Of a DNA stretch of 64,000 nucleotides, positions 1-9,464 are shown piece by piece (position 1 is the stretch's first letter; each line of letters begins with the position of its first letter). This DNA comes from a bacterium (GTDB lineage Bacteria; Desulfobacterota; Binatia; DP-6): NCBI GenBank assembly GCA_026129405.1, contig JAHCID010000003.1:433257-497256 (forward strand), in the 5' to 3' direction. The notes beneath the pieces were generated by a model that searched no databases, was not told the DNA's origin, and saw nothing but the letters and a program-made list of their open reading frames with translations. The translations under genes and the position numbers were made by a program.

Positions 1-71
1 GATGCTACGCGAGGTGCCGGTGAGGTGAAAGCCGCGGGCCGTATGGCACGCGGCATGGGGAGCGCGACGGC
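1..71. other. Unassigned window edge beyond cofE
   Basis: The 71 bases beyond the cofE stop hold no gene I can support. On the minus strand an ATG at 54-56 opens a frame that runs off the window edge without a stop. It could be the first codons of another gene of the cof operon, but 18 codons give no recognisable motif. Confidence 0.3.
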
Positions 72-833
72 TCAGCGGAAGAGGTCGAGCTCGGGCCTGC
101 GGACGAGGCTGCGGGCCCCCGTCGTCCCCGGCGTCCAACGCACGCCGCGCACGATCGCCGCGGCGACGCCGCTGTCCTTCTCCATGACGAGCCCCGCCGC
201 GGCGGCCACCTCGTCGGCGAGCGCCACCACCGTGTGGTGCAGCTCGTGGCCGTGGAGGTCGCCGCGCCCGCGCAGGTCGAGCTGCGGATCCATGCCCGCG
301 CACCCGAGCGCCACCTCGACGAGCCCCTCGCGCCAGGGCCGCCCGAAGGTGTCCGTGACCACCACCGCGACCTCGACCGCGAAGCGCGCCGCCAGCGCCG
401 CGCGCAGCCGCTCCGCCGAGGCGTCGGGGTCGCGCGGCAGCAGCGTCAGGACGCCCGGCCCGACCCCGTTCGACTCGTCCACGCCCGCGTTGGCGCACAC
501 CCAGCCGTGCCGGGTCTCGACGATCAGATGGCCGCGGTCCATGCGCACGATGCGCCGCGCCTCACGCAGCACGACCTCGACCGCGCGCGGGTCCTTGGTG
601 CCGCTGCCCTGCGCGGCGATCTCGCGCGCGAAGGCCGACGGCTCGACGTCGGCGAGCGCGACCACCGCGCCCTCGGCCTTCGACACCACCTTCTGGCAGA
701 CGACCACCACGTCGCCGGTGACGAGCCCGACCGCGGCCACCGCGTCGCACAGCAGCGCCGCGAGGTCCGCTCCCGGCTCGATCATCGGAAGCCCGGGAAC
801 GGGAAGGACGACGACCGGCGCGGCCCTACTCAT
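72..833 (-). CDS. cofE: Coenzyme F420:L-glutamate ligase CofE
   Basis: CofE adds L-glutamate residues to F420-0 using GTP, the last step of F420 synthesis. The 253-residue product has the family landmarks: KVVSKAEG near residue 48, an ETRHGWVCANAGVDESN stretch near 104-120, DTFGRPWREG near 158 and HGHELHHT further on. The length matches stand-alone archaeal-type CofE. The C-terminal FMN-reductase-like domain of mycobacterial FbiB is absent. The ATG overlaps the cofD stop by 4 nt, so the two genes are probably translationally coupled. It is the last gene of the cofG-cofH-cofD-cofE operon visible here. Family assignment is secure; how many glutamates are added cannot be read from sequence. Confidence 0.95.
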   Translation of the reverse strand: MSRAAPVVVLPVPGLPMIEPGADLAALLCDAVAAVGLVTGDVVVVCQKVVSKAEGAVVALADVEPSAFAREIAAQGSGTKDPRAVEVVLREARRIVRMDRGHLIVETRHGWVCANAGVDESNGVGPGVLTLLPRDPDASAERLRAALAARFAVEVAVVVTDTFGRPWREGLVEVALGCAGMDPQLDLRGRGDLHGHELHHTVVALADEVAAAAGLVMEKDSGVAAAIVRGVRWTPGTTGARSLVRRPELDLFR

Positions 834-1774
834 GGGCGCGCACCTAGCGCCCGCAGCACCGCCGTCGCAAGCCGGGCCGCGTGCGCCGGCGTCTGCATGA
901 CCGTGTCGGTGACGAGAACCTTGAAGCCCAGCGCCGCGATGCGCCCGGTCCAGGCCGCGTCCGCACCGTCGAGCACGAACCAGTCGACGAGGCCGCGGTA
1001 GAGCGCCGCCACCCCGCGCGGCGACACCTCGTGCCCGAGCCCGCGCAGCATGCGGTGCAACGGCCCCTTCAGCGGCCGGCCGCCGACGAGGGGACAGATC
1101 GCCGCCGCCGGAGCGCGCCGGCGCTCGAGCGCCCGGCGCAGCGCGGGAACCGCGAGCATGGGGCCGATCGACACCAGCGGGTTCGACGGCGCGACCACGA
1201 TCGCCGCCGCCGTGCGCAGCGCGGCGACGACGCCCGGCGCCGGCCGTGCCCCGGCGGCGCCGGCGATCTCGATCCGGCGCACGCGGCCGCGCGCCCGCCC
1301 GCGTACAAGGTAGTCCTGGAAGGCGAGGCGGCCGCGCTCGGTGTGGACGAACGTGCGCACCCGGTCGTTCGTCATCGGCAGCAGCGTGGCGCGGAGCCCG
1401 TATGCCGCCGCCAGCGACGCCGTGACCCGCGACAGCCTCCACCCCGCGCGCAGCCGCGCCGTGCGCACGATGTGCGTCGCGAGGTCGCGATCGCCGAGCC
1501 GGAACCATGCGGGCTCGCCCAGCGTCTCCAGCGCGCCCAGACACGCGAACGTCTCACCACGCAGCCCCCAGCCGCGGACGGGATCGCCGCGGCCCGTCAG
1601 CGTGTAGAGGACCGTGTCGAGGTCGGGCGCGACATGGAGTCCGTGGAACTCCTCGTCGTCGCCGGTATTGCCGATGACCGTGAGGCCGGTCGGGTCAGTG
1701 CGTCGCTGGAGTCCCGCAAGGAACCGCGCGCCGCCCACGCCACCCGCCAGCACCGTGATCCGCGTCGCCGGCAC
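830..1774 (-). CDS. cofD: 2-phospho-L-lactate (or PEP) transferase CofD
   Basis: CofD joins a guanylylated three-carbon acid to the deazaflavin Fo to make F420-0 or its dehydro form. The 314-residue product starts with the classic nucleotide-binding LAGGVGGAR near residues 9-17. It then has NTGDDEEFHGLHVAPDLDT (residues 36-54), MTNDRVRTFV and PSNPLVSIGPML. All are typical of CofD/FbiA. The chosen start is a GTG placed so that the protein begins just before the glycine-rich loop, as in homologues. This start lies 80 nt inside the end of cofH, an unusually long overlap. No guanylyltransferase (cofC/fbiD) is present in the window. Confidence 0.95.
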   Translation of the reverse strand: MPATRITVLAGGVGGARFLAGLQRRTDPTGLTVIGNTGDDEEFHGLHVAPDLDTVLYTLTGRGDPVRGWGLRGETFACLGALETLGEPAWFRLGDRDLATHIVRTARLRAGWRLSRVTASLAAAYGLRATLLPMTNDRVRTFVHTERGRLAFQDYLVRGRARGRVRRIEIAGAAGARPAPGVVAALRTAAAIVVAPSNPLVSIGPMLAVPALRRALERRRAPAAAICPLVGGRPLKGPLHRMLRGLGHEVSPRGVAALYRGLVDWFVLDGADAAWTGRIAALGFKVLVTDTVMQTPAHAARLATAVLRALGARP

Positions 1775-2951
1775 CGTCCGCTCCGATCCGACCGTAGAGC
1801 GTGGTGCGCTGGACGGGCGTGCGGCCCATGGCGCGCACCAGCGCCTCGATCTCTTCCACCGACGTGTACTCGCCCGCGTCGGCGCCCGCTTCGCGCGAGA
1901 TGCTCTCTTCCATGAGGGTGCCGCCGAAGTCGTTGCAGCCGGCGCGCAGCGTGTACTGCGACAGCCGGTGGCCGAGCTTCACCCACGAGGTCTGGAGGTT
2001 GTCGACGAGGCCGCGCAGCATGAGGCGGCTCATCGCGTAGATGCGCAGGTCGCGCAGGCCCTTCGGCACGGGCGTGACCTGGCCGTCGTGGTACATCGCC
2101 GTGTTCTCCCAGATGAAGCCGAGCGGGACGAACTCGGTGAAGCCGCCCGTCTCCTTCTGGATGGTGCGCAGGAGATCGACGTGGCGCGCGACGTGGCCCG
2201 CGGTCTCGACGTGGCCGTACATGACCGTGGACGTGGTCGGGACGCCGAGGCGGTGCGCGGTGGTGATGATCTCGATCCAGGTGCGCACGTCGACCTTCTT
2301 GTGCGACAGGATCTCGCGCACCTCGTCGTCGAGGATCTCGGCGGCGGTGCCGGGAATCGAGCCGAGCCCGGTGTCGCGCAGCATGGCGATGTAGTCGGCC
2401 GTGCTCATGCCCGTGCGCCGCGTGCCGTACATGATCTCCATGGGCGAGAACGCGTGCACGTGGAGAGTCGGGTGGCGCTCCTTGATCGCCTTCAGCACGT
2501 CCCGGTACGTGAACGGGTCCATGTCGGGGTTGATGCCCCCCTGCATGCAGACCTCGGTGGCCCCGCGCGCGACCGCCTCGTCGGTCTTGCCGAGGACGAC
2601 GTCGATGCCGTGGGTATAGGCGTCCTCCTCCCAGCGCTGGCGCTTGAAGGCGCAGAAGCGGCAGTTCACGAAGCAGACGTTGGTGAAGTTGATGTTGCGG
2701 TTGACGACGTAGGTGACCTCGTCGCCGACGTCGGCGGCGCGGATGGTGTCCGCGGTACGCACCAGCGCCGTGAGGTCGTCGCCCTCCACCCCGAGCAGCG
2801 CCTCGCCGTCGGCGACGGAGAGCTCGCGGCGGGCGAGGGCGGCGTCGCAGATACGGCCGACGGCCGGGCTGGCGCGGGCGATGGCACGCTCGGCCGGCTC
2901 GTCGTTCAGGGCGACCGCTTCGATCGCGTCCCAGGGATCGAGCCAGCTCAT
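1695..2951 (-). CDS. cofH: Fo synthase subunit 2, radical SAM CofH
   Basis: CofH couples 5-amino-6-(D-ribitylamino)uracil to a tyrosine-derived radical, giving the substrate for CofG in making the deazaflavin Fo. The 418-residue product has the radical SAM cysteines C93, C97 and C100 in CFVNCRFC. It also has the CofH-type MQGGINPDMD and SPMEIMYGTRRTGMS segments. It is separate from CofG, unlike the fused FbiC of actinobacteria. The ATG overlaps the cofG stop by 4 nt. Homologues usually end soon after a QRTTLY motif. Here about 28 more residues follow and overlap cofD by 80 nt, so this tail is probably a by-product of the overlap. Confidence 0.95.
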   Translation of the reverse strand: MSWLDPWDAIEAVALNDEPAERAIARASPAVGRICDAALARRELSVADGEALLGVEGDDLTALVRTADTIRAADVGDEVTYVVNRNINFTNVCFVNCRFCAFKRQRWEEDAYTHGIDVVLGKTDEAVARGATEVCMQGGINPDMDPFTYRDVLKAIKERHPTLHVHAFSPMEIMYGTRRTGMSTADYIAMLRDTGLGSIPGTAAEILDDEVREILSHKKVDVRTWIEIITTAHRLGVPTTSTVMYGHVETAGHVARHVDLLRTIQKETGGFTEFVPLGFIWENTAMYHDGQVTPVPKGLRDLRIYAMSRLMLRGLVDNLQTSWVKLGHRLSQYTLRAGCNDFGGTLMEESISREAGADAGEYTSVEEIEALVRAMGRTPVQRTTLYGRIGADGAGDADHGAGGWRGRRAVPCGTPATH

Positions 2952-4162
2952 GCGGAGACACCCTCCATGGCGCGCGACGCCGGCTTTCCGCCGCGCGCGA
3001 CGTAGGGGCGCAGGGCGGGGTCGAGCCAGTCGTCGCCGCGCAGATACGCGGGGTAGATCGGCAGGCGCGGGACGAGGGCGAAGCCCTCGGCGGCGCAGGT
3101 CTCGGCGAGGCGGGCGACGTGCGGCCACGGCGCCTCGGGGTTCACGTAGTCGGGCGTCAGCGGGGAGATGCCGCCCCAGTCGTTGAGGCCTGCGCGCAGC
3201 AGCAGGCGATGGTCGTCCGGCGAGAGGTTCGGCGGTGCCTGCACGCTGACCTCGGCATCGAGCACCAGCCGCGCGACGGCGATCGTGCGCGCCAGGTCGA
3301 GCGCCGTCGGCTCGGGCGCGTCGGCGCGCGGGATGGTCGGCTTGGCGCGGAAGTTCTGCACGATGACTTCCTGGACGTGCCCGTGCGCTCGGTGCAGGTC
3401 GCGGATGGCGACCAGCGTGTCGACGCGCTCGGCCGGCGTCTCGCCGATGCCGATGAGGAGGCCGGTCGTGAACGGGATGCGCAGCTCGCCGGCTTCGCGC
3501 AGCATGCGCAGGCGGACCGACGGCTCCTTGTCGGGCGCCCACTGATGCACCTCCCCGCGCCCGCGCAGCCGCGGGGAGACGCTCTCGAGCATGAGGCCGA
3601 GGCTCACGTTCACCGGGCGCAGCATCGCCATCTCGTCGCGGGTCAGCACGCCGGCGTTCGTGTGCGGCAGCAGCCCCTCGCGGAGCGCGATCGCGCACGC
3701 CTCGCGGACGTAGGACGCGGTGCTCGCGTGGCCGAGCCCGTGCAGCGTCTCGCGGTAGCCGCGAAAGGCGACCTCCGGGCGGTCGCCGAGGCACATGAGC
3801 GCCTCGCTGCAGCCGAGGCGTGCGCCGCGCGCCGACCAGGCGGCGACGTCGTCGGGACGCATGGTCCAGGCGTCCGGATCGTCGGGGTCCTTGCGGAACG
3901 TGCAGTAGGTGCAGCGGTCGCGGCAGAGGTTCGTGACCGGCAGGAACACCTTCGGCGAGTAGGTGACCGTCGTACCCCAGGTCGCGGCGCGGCGCGTGCG
4001 GGCGGCGGCGAAGAGCGCAGCGTCGAGCGCGGCGCCGTTGGCGTCGGCGAGCAACGCCGCCGCGTGCTCGGGCGTGAGGGCATCGCCAGCGAGCACGCCG
4101 AGGAGCGCGTCACGCAGCGAGGTCGGGGCGGCCGGATCGCCGCCGTGCACGAAGGGCGGCAT
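2948..4162 (-). CDS. cofG: Fo synthase subunit 1, radical SAM CofG
   Basis: CofG is the second radical SAM enzyme of Fo synthesis and closes the deazaflavin ring. The 404-residue product carries the iron-sulfur cluster motif CRDRCTYC with C80, C84 and C87, inside a TIM-barrel-type radical SAM domain. Other typical segments are LMCLGDRPE, LLPHTNAGVLT, GLMLESVSPRL and GLNDWGGISPLTPDYVNPE. It is the first gene of the cof operon. A promoter-like TTGACA/TAGCTG pair lies just upstream, with only about 14 nt from the -10 box to the ATG, so the leader would be very short. The next gene upstream on this strand ends 76 nt away. Confidence 0.95.
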   Translation of the reverse strand: MPPFVHGGDPAAPTSLRDALLGVLAGDALTPEHAAALLADANGAALDAALFAAARTRRAATWGTTVTYSPKVFLPVTNLCRDRCTYCTFRKDPDDPDAWTMRPDDVAAWSARGARLGCSEALMCLGDRPEVAFRGYRETLHGLGHASTASYVREACAIALREGLLPHTNAGVLTRDEMAMLRPVNVSLGLMLESVSPRLRGRGEVHQWAPDKEPSVRLRMLREAGELRIPFTTGLLIGIGETPAERVDTLVAIRDLHRAHGHVQEVIVQNFRAKPTIPRADAPEPTALDLARTIAVARLVLDAEVSVQAPPNLSPDDHRLLLRAGLNDWGGISPLTPDYVNPEAPWPHVARLAETCAAEGFALVPRLPIYPAYLRGDDWLDPALRPYVARGGKPASRAMEGVSA

Positions 4163-4176
4163 GGGCGGACGAACGG

Positions 4177-4205
4177 CAGCTATCGGAGGGGTCCCAACGT
4201 GTCAA
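4177..4205 (-). promoter_or_regulatory. Putative sigma-70-type promoter of the cof operon
   Basis: On the minus strand a perfect -35 box TTGACA (4200-4205) is followed after exactly 17 nt by TAGCTG (4177-4182). The cofG ATG is 14 nt further on. This is the best -35 match I found in the window. It argues that the cof genes can be transcribed independently of the upstream receiver-kinase gene. Confidence 0.5.
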
Positions 4206-4238
4206 GGCGCGCGGGGCTCCGGCGACCGCGGGCGACGC

Positions 4239-5333
4239 TCAGCCGTTCGAGACCAGGCGCGCGGGCGCCTCGGCGCGTGCGACGACGGGCAGCGTGACCG
4301 CGCAGGTCGTGCCGTCGCCCGCGCTCGTGATCGCGAGCCGGGCGCCGAGGGCGCGCACCAGACGGCCGACGAGCCGCAGGCCGAAGCCGAGAAGCCGCGG
4401 CGGATCCGCCCCCGGACGGCCCGCGACCACGTCGTGCGTCTCCTCGACCAGCGCGGCGTCGATGCCGGGACCGGCGTCGCGCACCTCGAGGACGACCTGA
4501 TCGGCGAGCGTGCGCGCGGCGAGCAGCACGCGGCCCTGCGCCGAGTGGCGCACGGCGTTGTCCGCGAGCGCGCGCAGCAGACGCGCGAGCTTGTCCTCGT
4601 CGCTCTGCACGACGAGGTCGGACGGCACGTCGACGGTGAGCGTGATGCCCTTCGCGCCGGCGGCGGCGGCGATCTCGCCCTGGATGCGCACCAGCACGTT
4701 GGCGACGTGGACCGGGCCGGGCGTGATCGGCACCAGCCCGCGGTCGAGCTCGACCATGTAGAAGAGCGTCTCGACGTAGGAGAGGAGGGCGGTCGAGTTG
4801 GCCTGGATGCGGTCGAGCGCCAGCCGCTGCTCCTGCGAGAGCGTCCCGTCCTGCTCGTCGCCGAGCATGGTCGAGTAGCCCATGATGACGTTCAGCGGGG
4901 TGCGGAACTCGTGCGAGAGCGTCGCCAGGATCTGCTCGGGGGCGGCGCGCAGCCGGCGCAGCGCCGTGCGCTTCGCCAGGGCGGCCTGCACGACGAGCCG
5001 CACGTGGTCGCAGTCGAACGGCTTGGCCAGGTAGTCGAAGGCATGGTGGCGGAGGCCGGCGACGGCCGTGTCGAGCGAGCCGTAGCCGGTGATGATGAGG
5101 ACCTCGATCTCGGGATCGATGGCCTTGATGCGCTCGAGGACGGCGATCCCACCCAGGCCGGGCATGCGCAGGTCGAGCGTGACCAGGTCGATCGGCTCGC
5201 GCTGGCAGAGCGCGAGGGCGTCCTCGCCGGTGCAGGCGGTGACGACCTCGTACTCCCGATCCAGGATGGCCCGCAGGGATTCGCGGACTCCCAGCTCGTC
5301 GTCGACGATCAGGACGCGCGGTCGCGTGCTCAT
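4239..5333 (-). CDS. Hybrid receiver domain-histidine kinase
   Basis: This 364-residue cytoplasmic protein has an N-terminal receiver domain followed by a histidine-kinase core. The receiver shows the acidic pair at 11-12, phosphoacceptor D54 in LDLRMPG and K104 in AKPFD. The H-box is SHEFRTPLN with H141. The ATPase domain has the N-box (LADNAVRHSA), G1 box (RDAGPGID) and a late GFGLRLVGRLV segment. There is no transmembrane or obvious input domain, so phosphorylation of the receiver probably controls the kinase. The ATG at 5331-5333 puts the receiver at the usual distance from the N-terminus; an in-frame ATG at 5360 is an alternative. It lies downstream of an NtrC-type activator gene, behind a possible terminator hairpin. 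Confidence 0.85.
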   Translation of the reverse strand: MSTRPRVLIVDDELGVRESLRAILDREYEVVTACTGEDALALCQREPIDLVTLDLRMPGLGGIAVLERIKAIDPEIEVLIITGYGSLDTAVAGLRHHAFDYLAKPFDCDHVRLVVQAALAKRTALRRLRAAPEQILATLSHEFRTPLNVIMGYSTMLGDEQDGTLSQEQRLALDRIQANSTALLSYVETLFYMVELDRGLVPITPGPVHVANVLVRIQGEIAAAAGAKGITLTVDVPSDLVVQSDEDKLARLLRALADNAVRHSAQGRVLLAARTLADQVVLEVRDAGPGIDAALVEETHDVVAGRPGADPPRLLGFGLRLVGRLVRALGARLAITSAGDGTTCAVTLPVVARAEAPARLVSNG

Positions 5334-5395
5334 GGCGGTATCCCACGGAGCGAAAAACATGCCACCGCCGGGGCAGATCCGACCCTCGTACTCTC

Positions 5396-5422
5396 GGGCC
5401 GAGCGCCGGGGCGTTTCGGCCC
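5396..5422 (-). terminator. Hairpin between activator and receiver-kinase genes
   Basis: GGGCCGA (5396-5402) and TCGGCCC (5416-5422) are perfect complements enclosing a short GC-rich interior that can add pairs. It sits about 87 nt downstream of the NtrC-type gene stop. No T-tract follows, so factor-independent termination is uncertain. Confidence 0.35.
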
Positions 5423-5508
5423 GGGACCGTCCAGGAATGTGCGACCGTGGGCCGCAATGGCACAGCACGGGGCACACCCCGAGACGGGACGGCCGACCCG
5501 CCAGCCAT

Positions 5509-6894
<1,386 letters not shown>

Positions 6895-6914
6895 CTCCCC
6901 CTCGTCCTCCTCCG

Positions 6915-8306
6915 TCAGGAATCCGGCGCCGCCGGCGGCAGGCGCAGCTCGAGCAACGTGCCGCCCTCGGGCTGCGCGCGTACGCCGAGGCTGCCGCCGT
7001 TGCGCTCCACCACCGCCCGCGCGAGCGTGAACGCGAGGGGCAGCATGGTGGGATCGTCGAGCTTCGGACCATGCCCGTTCGCCGCCGTCAGCTCGCGCAG
7101 CCGCGTCGCCGCGCCGCTGCCGCGCCCGAAGGCGATCTGGAGCGTGGCCGGCGACGCCAGGTCGAGCCGCAGCGTGTCGCGCGGCGGCACCTCGCGCAGC
7201 ACGCCGGCGAGCAGGTTGCGCAGGGCGTAGGCGACGTGGGTCGCGTCGGCGCGGCAGGCCACCGGGCCGCCGCGGCGCTCGAGCACGACGCCGCGCGCGT
7301 CGAGCGCCGGCTGCACCTCGGCGAGCTGGGCGTCGAGCAGCGGCACCAGCGCGACGGGCTCCGGCGTCGGGACGCCGAGCCGTGCGAAGTCGAGCACGTT
7401 CTCGAGCAGACCGTCCATGCGCGCGATGGCCTCGTCGGAGAGCGCCGCGAAGCGCTCGCGCAGCTCGGCGTCGTCGAGCAGGGCCGGCAGGTGGTCGGCG
7501 AACGTCTTGATGGTGACGAGCGGATTCTTGATCTCGTGCGCCATCTCGGCGAGCAGGAACTCGAGCCGCGCGACGGTGGCGGTCTCCGCCGGCAGCGCCT
7601 CGGCGGCCTCGGCCGGCGGCGGCGGTGCGGGCGCGACGCCGAGATGCGCGGCGGTGATCGCTCCGTCGCCGGCGGCGAGAAGTGCGCGCGCGAGCACGGC
7701 GTCGAGCTCGGCGACGTCGCCGGGCCAGGCGTGGGCGGCGAGGCAGGCGAGGGCGTCCTCGGCGAGCGCCGGTGCGGTGCCGCCGCGGCGCACCGCCTTC
7801 GCGGCGAGCAGCGCCTGGGCCAGCGCGGGCAGCTCGGCCGCGCGCGCCGCGAGCGGCGGCACGCGCAGCGCGACGACGTCGAGCCAGGGCGCCGGCGCCC
7901 GCGCCGCGGCGTCGGCGGTCGCGGCCAGCACCCAGGTGCGGCCGTCGTCGCAGATCGCCTCGAGCACGACGCGATCCGCGGGGGTGAGCGCGTCGAGGTC
8001 GACGAGCAGCGTGGCGTCGCGGACGCGCGGCGCGCGCAGGCGGCCGTGGGCGACGAGGAGCGGGCCGCGCCGTCCGCTGGCGGCGTGCAGCGCCCGCGCG
8101 AGGCGGAGGCGGCCGCTCGCCGAGGCGACGGCGAGGAGGAGCGGCATCGCGAGGGCGGCGGCGTCACGGGCGCGCCCGGCGGTGGCGGCCGCCGCGGCCG
8201 GCAGATGGGGTGTCGCCAGGCAGGCGGCGGCCGCGTCGGCATCGAGCGCCGGGACGCGTGCGAAGCCGCCACGCTCAGCCCGCGTCGGCATGCTCCTCCG
8301 CGCCAC
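6915..8306 (-). CDS. Histidine kinase-like protein with decayed AAA+ activator module
   Basis: This 463-residue protein combines two parts. Residues 50-222 resemble a worn-down sigma-54-activator AAA+ domain. There is no Walker A, but there is a Walker-B-like TLLVDLDALTPADR (99-112) and an activator-type lid AHAWPGDVAELDAVL (191-205). Residues 245-463 form a histidine-kinase core with H-box EMAHEIKNPL (H257) and an N-box-like LRNLLAGVL. The ATPase glycine boxes are poor: the usual DxGxG is replaced by GRGSG. It may therefore bind ATP weakly or act as a dimerising or phosphotransfer partner. The start overlaps the upstream kinase gene by 32 nt; an in-frame ATG at 8291 is an alternative. Function beyond two-component signalling is unknown. 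Confidence 0.75.
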   Translation of the reverse strand: MARRSMPTRAERGGFARVPALDADAAAACLATPHLPAAAAATAGRARDAAALAMPLLLAVASASGRLRLARALHAASGRRGPLLVAHGRLRAPRVRDATLLVDLDALTPADRVVLEAICDDGRTWVLAATADAAARAPAPWLDVVALRVPPLAARAAELPALAQALLAAKAVRRGGTAPALAEDALACLAAHAWPGDVAELDAVLARALLAAGDGAITAAHLGVAPAPPPPAEAAEALPAETATVARLEFLLAEMAHEIKNPLVTIKTFADHLPALLDDAELRERFAALSDEAIARMDGLLENVLDFARLGVPTPEPVALVPLLDAQLAEVQPALDARGVVLERRGGPVACRADATHVAYALRNLLAGVLREVPPRDTLRLDLASPATLQIAFGRGSGAATRLRELTAANGHGPKLDDPTMLPLAFTLARAVVERNGGSLGVRAQPEGGTLLELRLPPAAPDS

Positions 8307-9375
8307 CCGGGAAGACGAGCGCGAACACGGTGCCGCCGCCGTCGCGCGGCCGCGGCTCGATGCTGCCGCCGTGGTCGCGCACGATGCGCTCGGCGATGAA
8401 GAGACCGAGCCCGCTCCCGGATGCCTTGGTCGTGAAGAAGGGGTCGAATATCTGGCGCACCTTCTCGGGGGGGATGCCCGGCCCGCGGTCGGCGACCTCG
8501 AGGACGGCGCCCGCCGCGTGCGGCCGCGCCGTGACCTCGACCGCCGTGTGTGCCGGCGCCGCCTGCACGGCGTTGAGCACGACGTTCATCAGCACCTGCT
8601 TCACGCGTGCCTCGTCGGCATGCACCGGCGGCAGTGCGCCGGCGACGTCGCACGTCAGATGGACGCCATGCTTGCGCGCCTCGGCGTCGAGCAGGCGCAC
8701 GGTCTGCGCGGCGAGCGCGGCGAGGTCCGTCGGCTCGAGCTGCGCCGGGCTCGGCCGCGAGAAGGCGAGCAGGTCGTTGATGAGCGCGCAGATGCGCTCG
8801 ATCTCGGTGAGCGCGAGGTCACGGAAGCCGGTGCGGAACTCCTCGTCGTCCAGCCGCTCGGGGAGCAGCTGGATGAAGGTGCGCACCGAGACGAGCGGAT
8901 TGCGGATCTCGTGCGCGACGCCGGCGGCGAGCGTGCCGAGCGCCGACAGCGTCTCGGCGCGCGCGAGCAGCTCGCGCGTGTGGTCGAGGTCGCTCTGCGC
9001 GCGGCGCTGCGCGACGAACTCCGCCGCCGCGGCGGCGAGCCGCGCGAGCAGCCGGCGGTCGCCGGGCGGCAGCGATCGGCCGCCCCGGCGTGCGGCGAGG
9101 AGCCGGCCGACGACGTGCCCGTCGCGCGCGAGCGGCAGTGCCACGCTCCAGGTGCCGCTGCCGAGCCGTTCCTCGGCGAGCATCTTCGCGGACACCCGTC
9201 CCAAGGTGGCGATCGGGTCGAGGCGTCCTGCCGGCGTGACCAGCAGCAGCGCCGCACGTTCGAGGTCGAGGGCGCGCGCGAGGACGTTCAACAACGCCGC
9301 CGCCCCGTCCACTCCGTTCTGCCGCTCGCGGCCGCCGCGCCGTCGCGCGGACGCCTCGTTCCCCCTCGCAGCCAA
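8275..9375 (-). CDS. GAF-domain sensor histidine kinase, NtrB-like
   Basis: This 366-residue soluble kinase has a GAF-like sensory region (about residues 22-125), a HisKA domain and a HATPase domain. The HisKA H-box is GVAHEIRNPL with H155. The HATPase has N-box NVVLNAVQAAP, G1 DRGPGIP, F-box FDPFFTTK and G2 GSGLGL. All catalytic boxes are intact, so it is probably the active kinase of the cluster. Its partner is most likely the NtrC-type regulator two genes downstream. No membrane segment is visible, so the signal is likely cytoplasmic. The start codon appears to be TTG at 9373-9375, which is weakly supported. A TTGACT/TACTTA promoter-like pair lies upstream. Confidence 0.88.
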   Translation of the reverse strand: MAARGNEASARRRGGRERQNGVDGAAALLNVLARALDLERAALLLVTPAGRLDPIATLGRVSAKMLAEERLGSGTWSVALPLARDGHVVGRLLAARRGGRSLPPGDRRLLARLAAAAAEFVAQRRAQSDLDHTRELLARAETLSALGTLAAGVAHEIRNPLVSVRTFIQLLPERLDDEEFRTGFRDLALTEIERICALINDLLAFSRPSPAQLEPTDLAALAAQTVRLLDAEARKHGVHLTCDVAGALPPVHADEARVKQVLMNVVLNAVQAAPAHTAVEVTARPHAAGAVLEVADRGPGIPPEKVRQIFDPFFTTKASGSGLGLFIAERIVRDHGGSIEPRPRDGGGTVFALVFPGGAEEHADAG

Positions 9376-9428
9376 CCGCCCCGCCTTCCCGCCGGGCCCA
9401 TCGCCCGTCGGTGTTCAAATTTGCACGT

Positions 9429-9457
9429 TAAGTAGACGCGCGGGGTGTGGAAGTCAA
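9429..9457 (-). promoter_or_regulatory. Putative promoter of the two-component cluster
   Basis: On the minus strand TTGACT (9452-9457) and TACTTA (9429-9434) are separated by 17 nt. They lie in a locally AT-richer patch between the small membrane-protein gene and the GAF kinase gene. The leader would be about 47 nt. Confidence 0.4.
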
Positions 9458-9464
9458 ACCAGGG

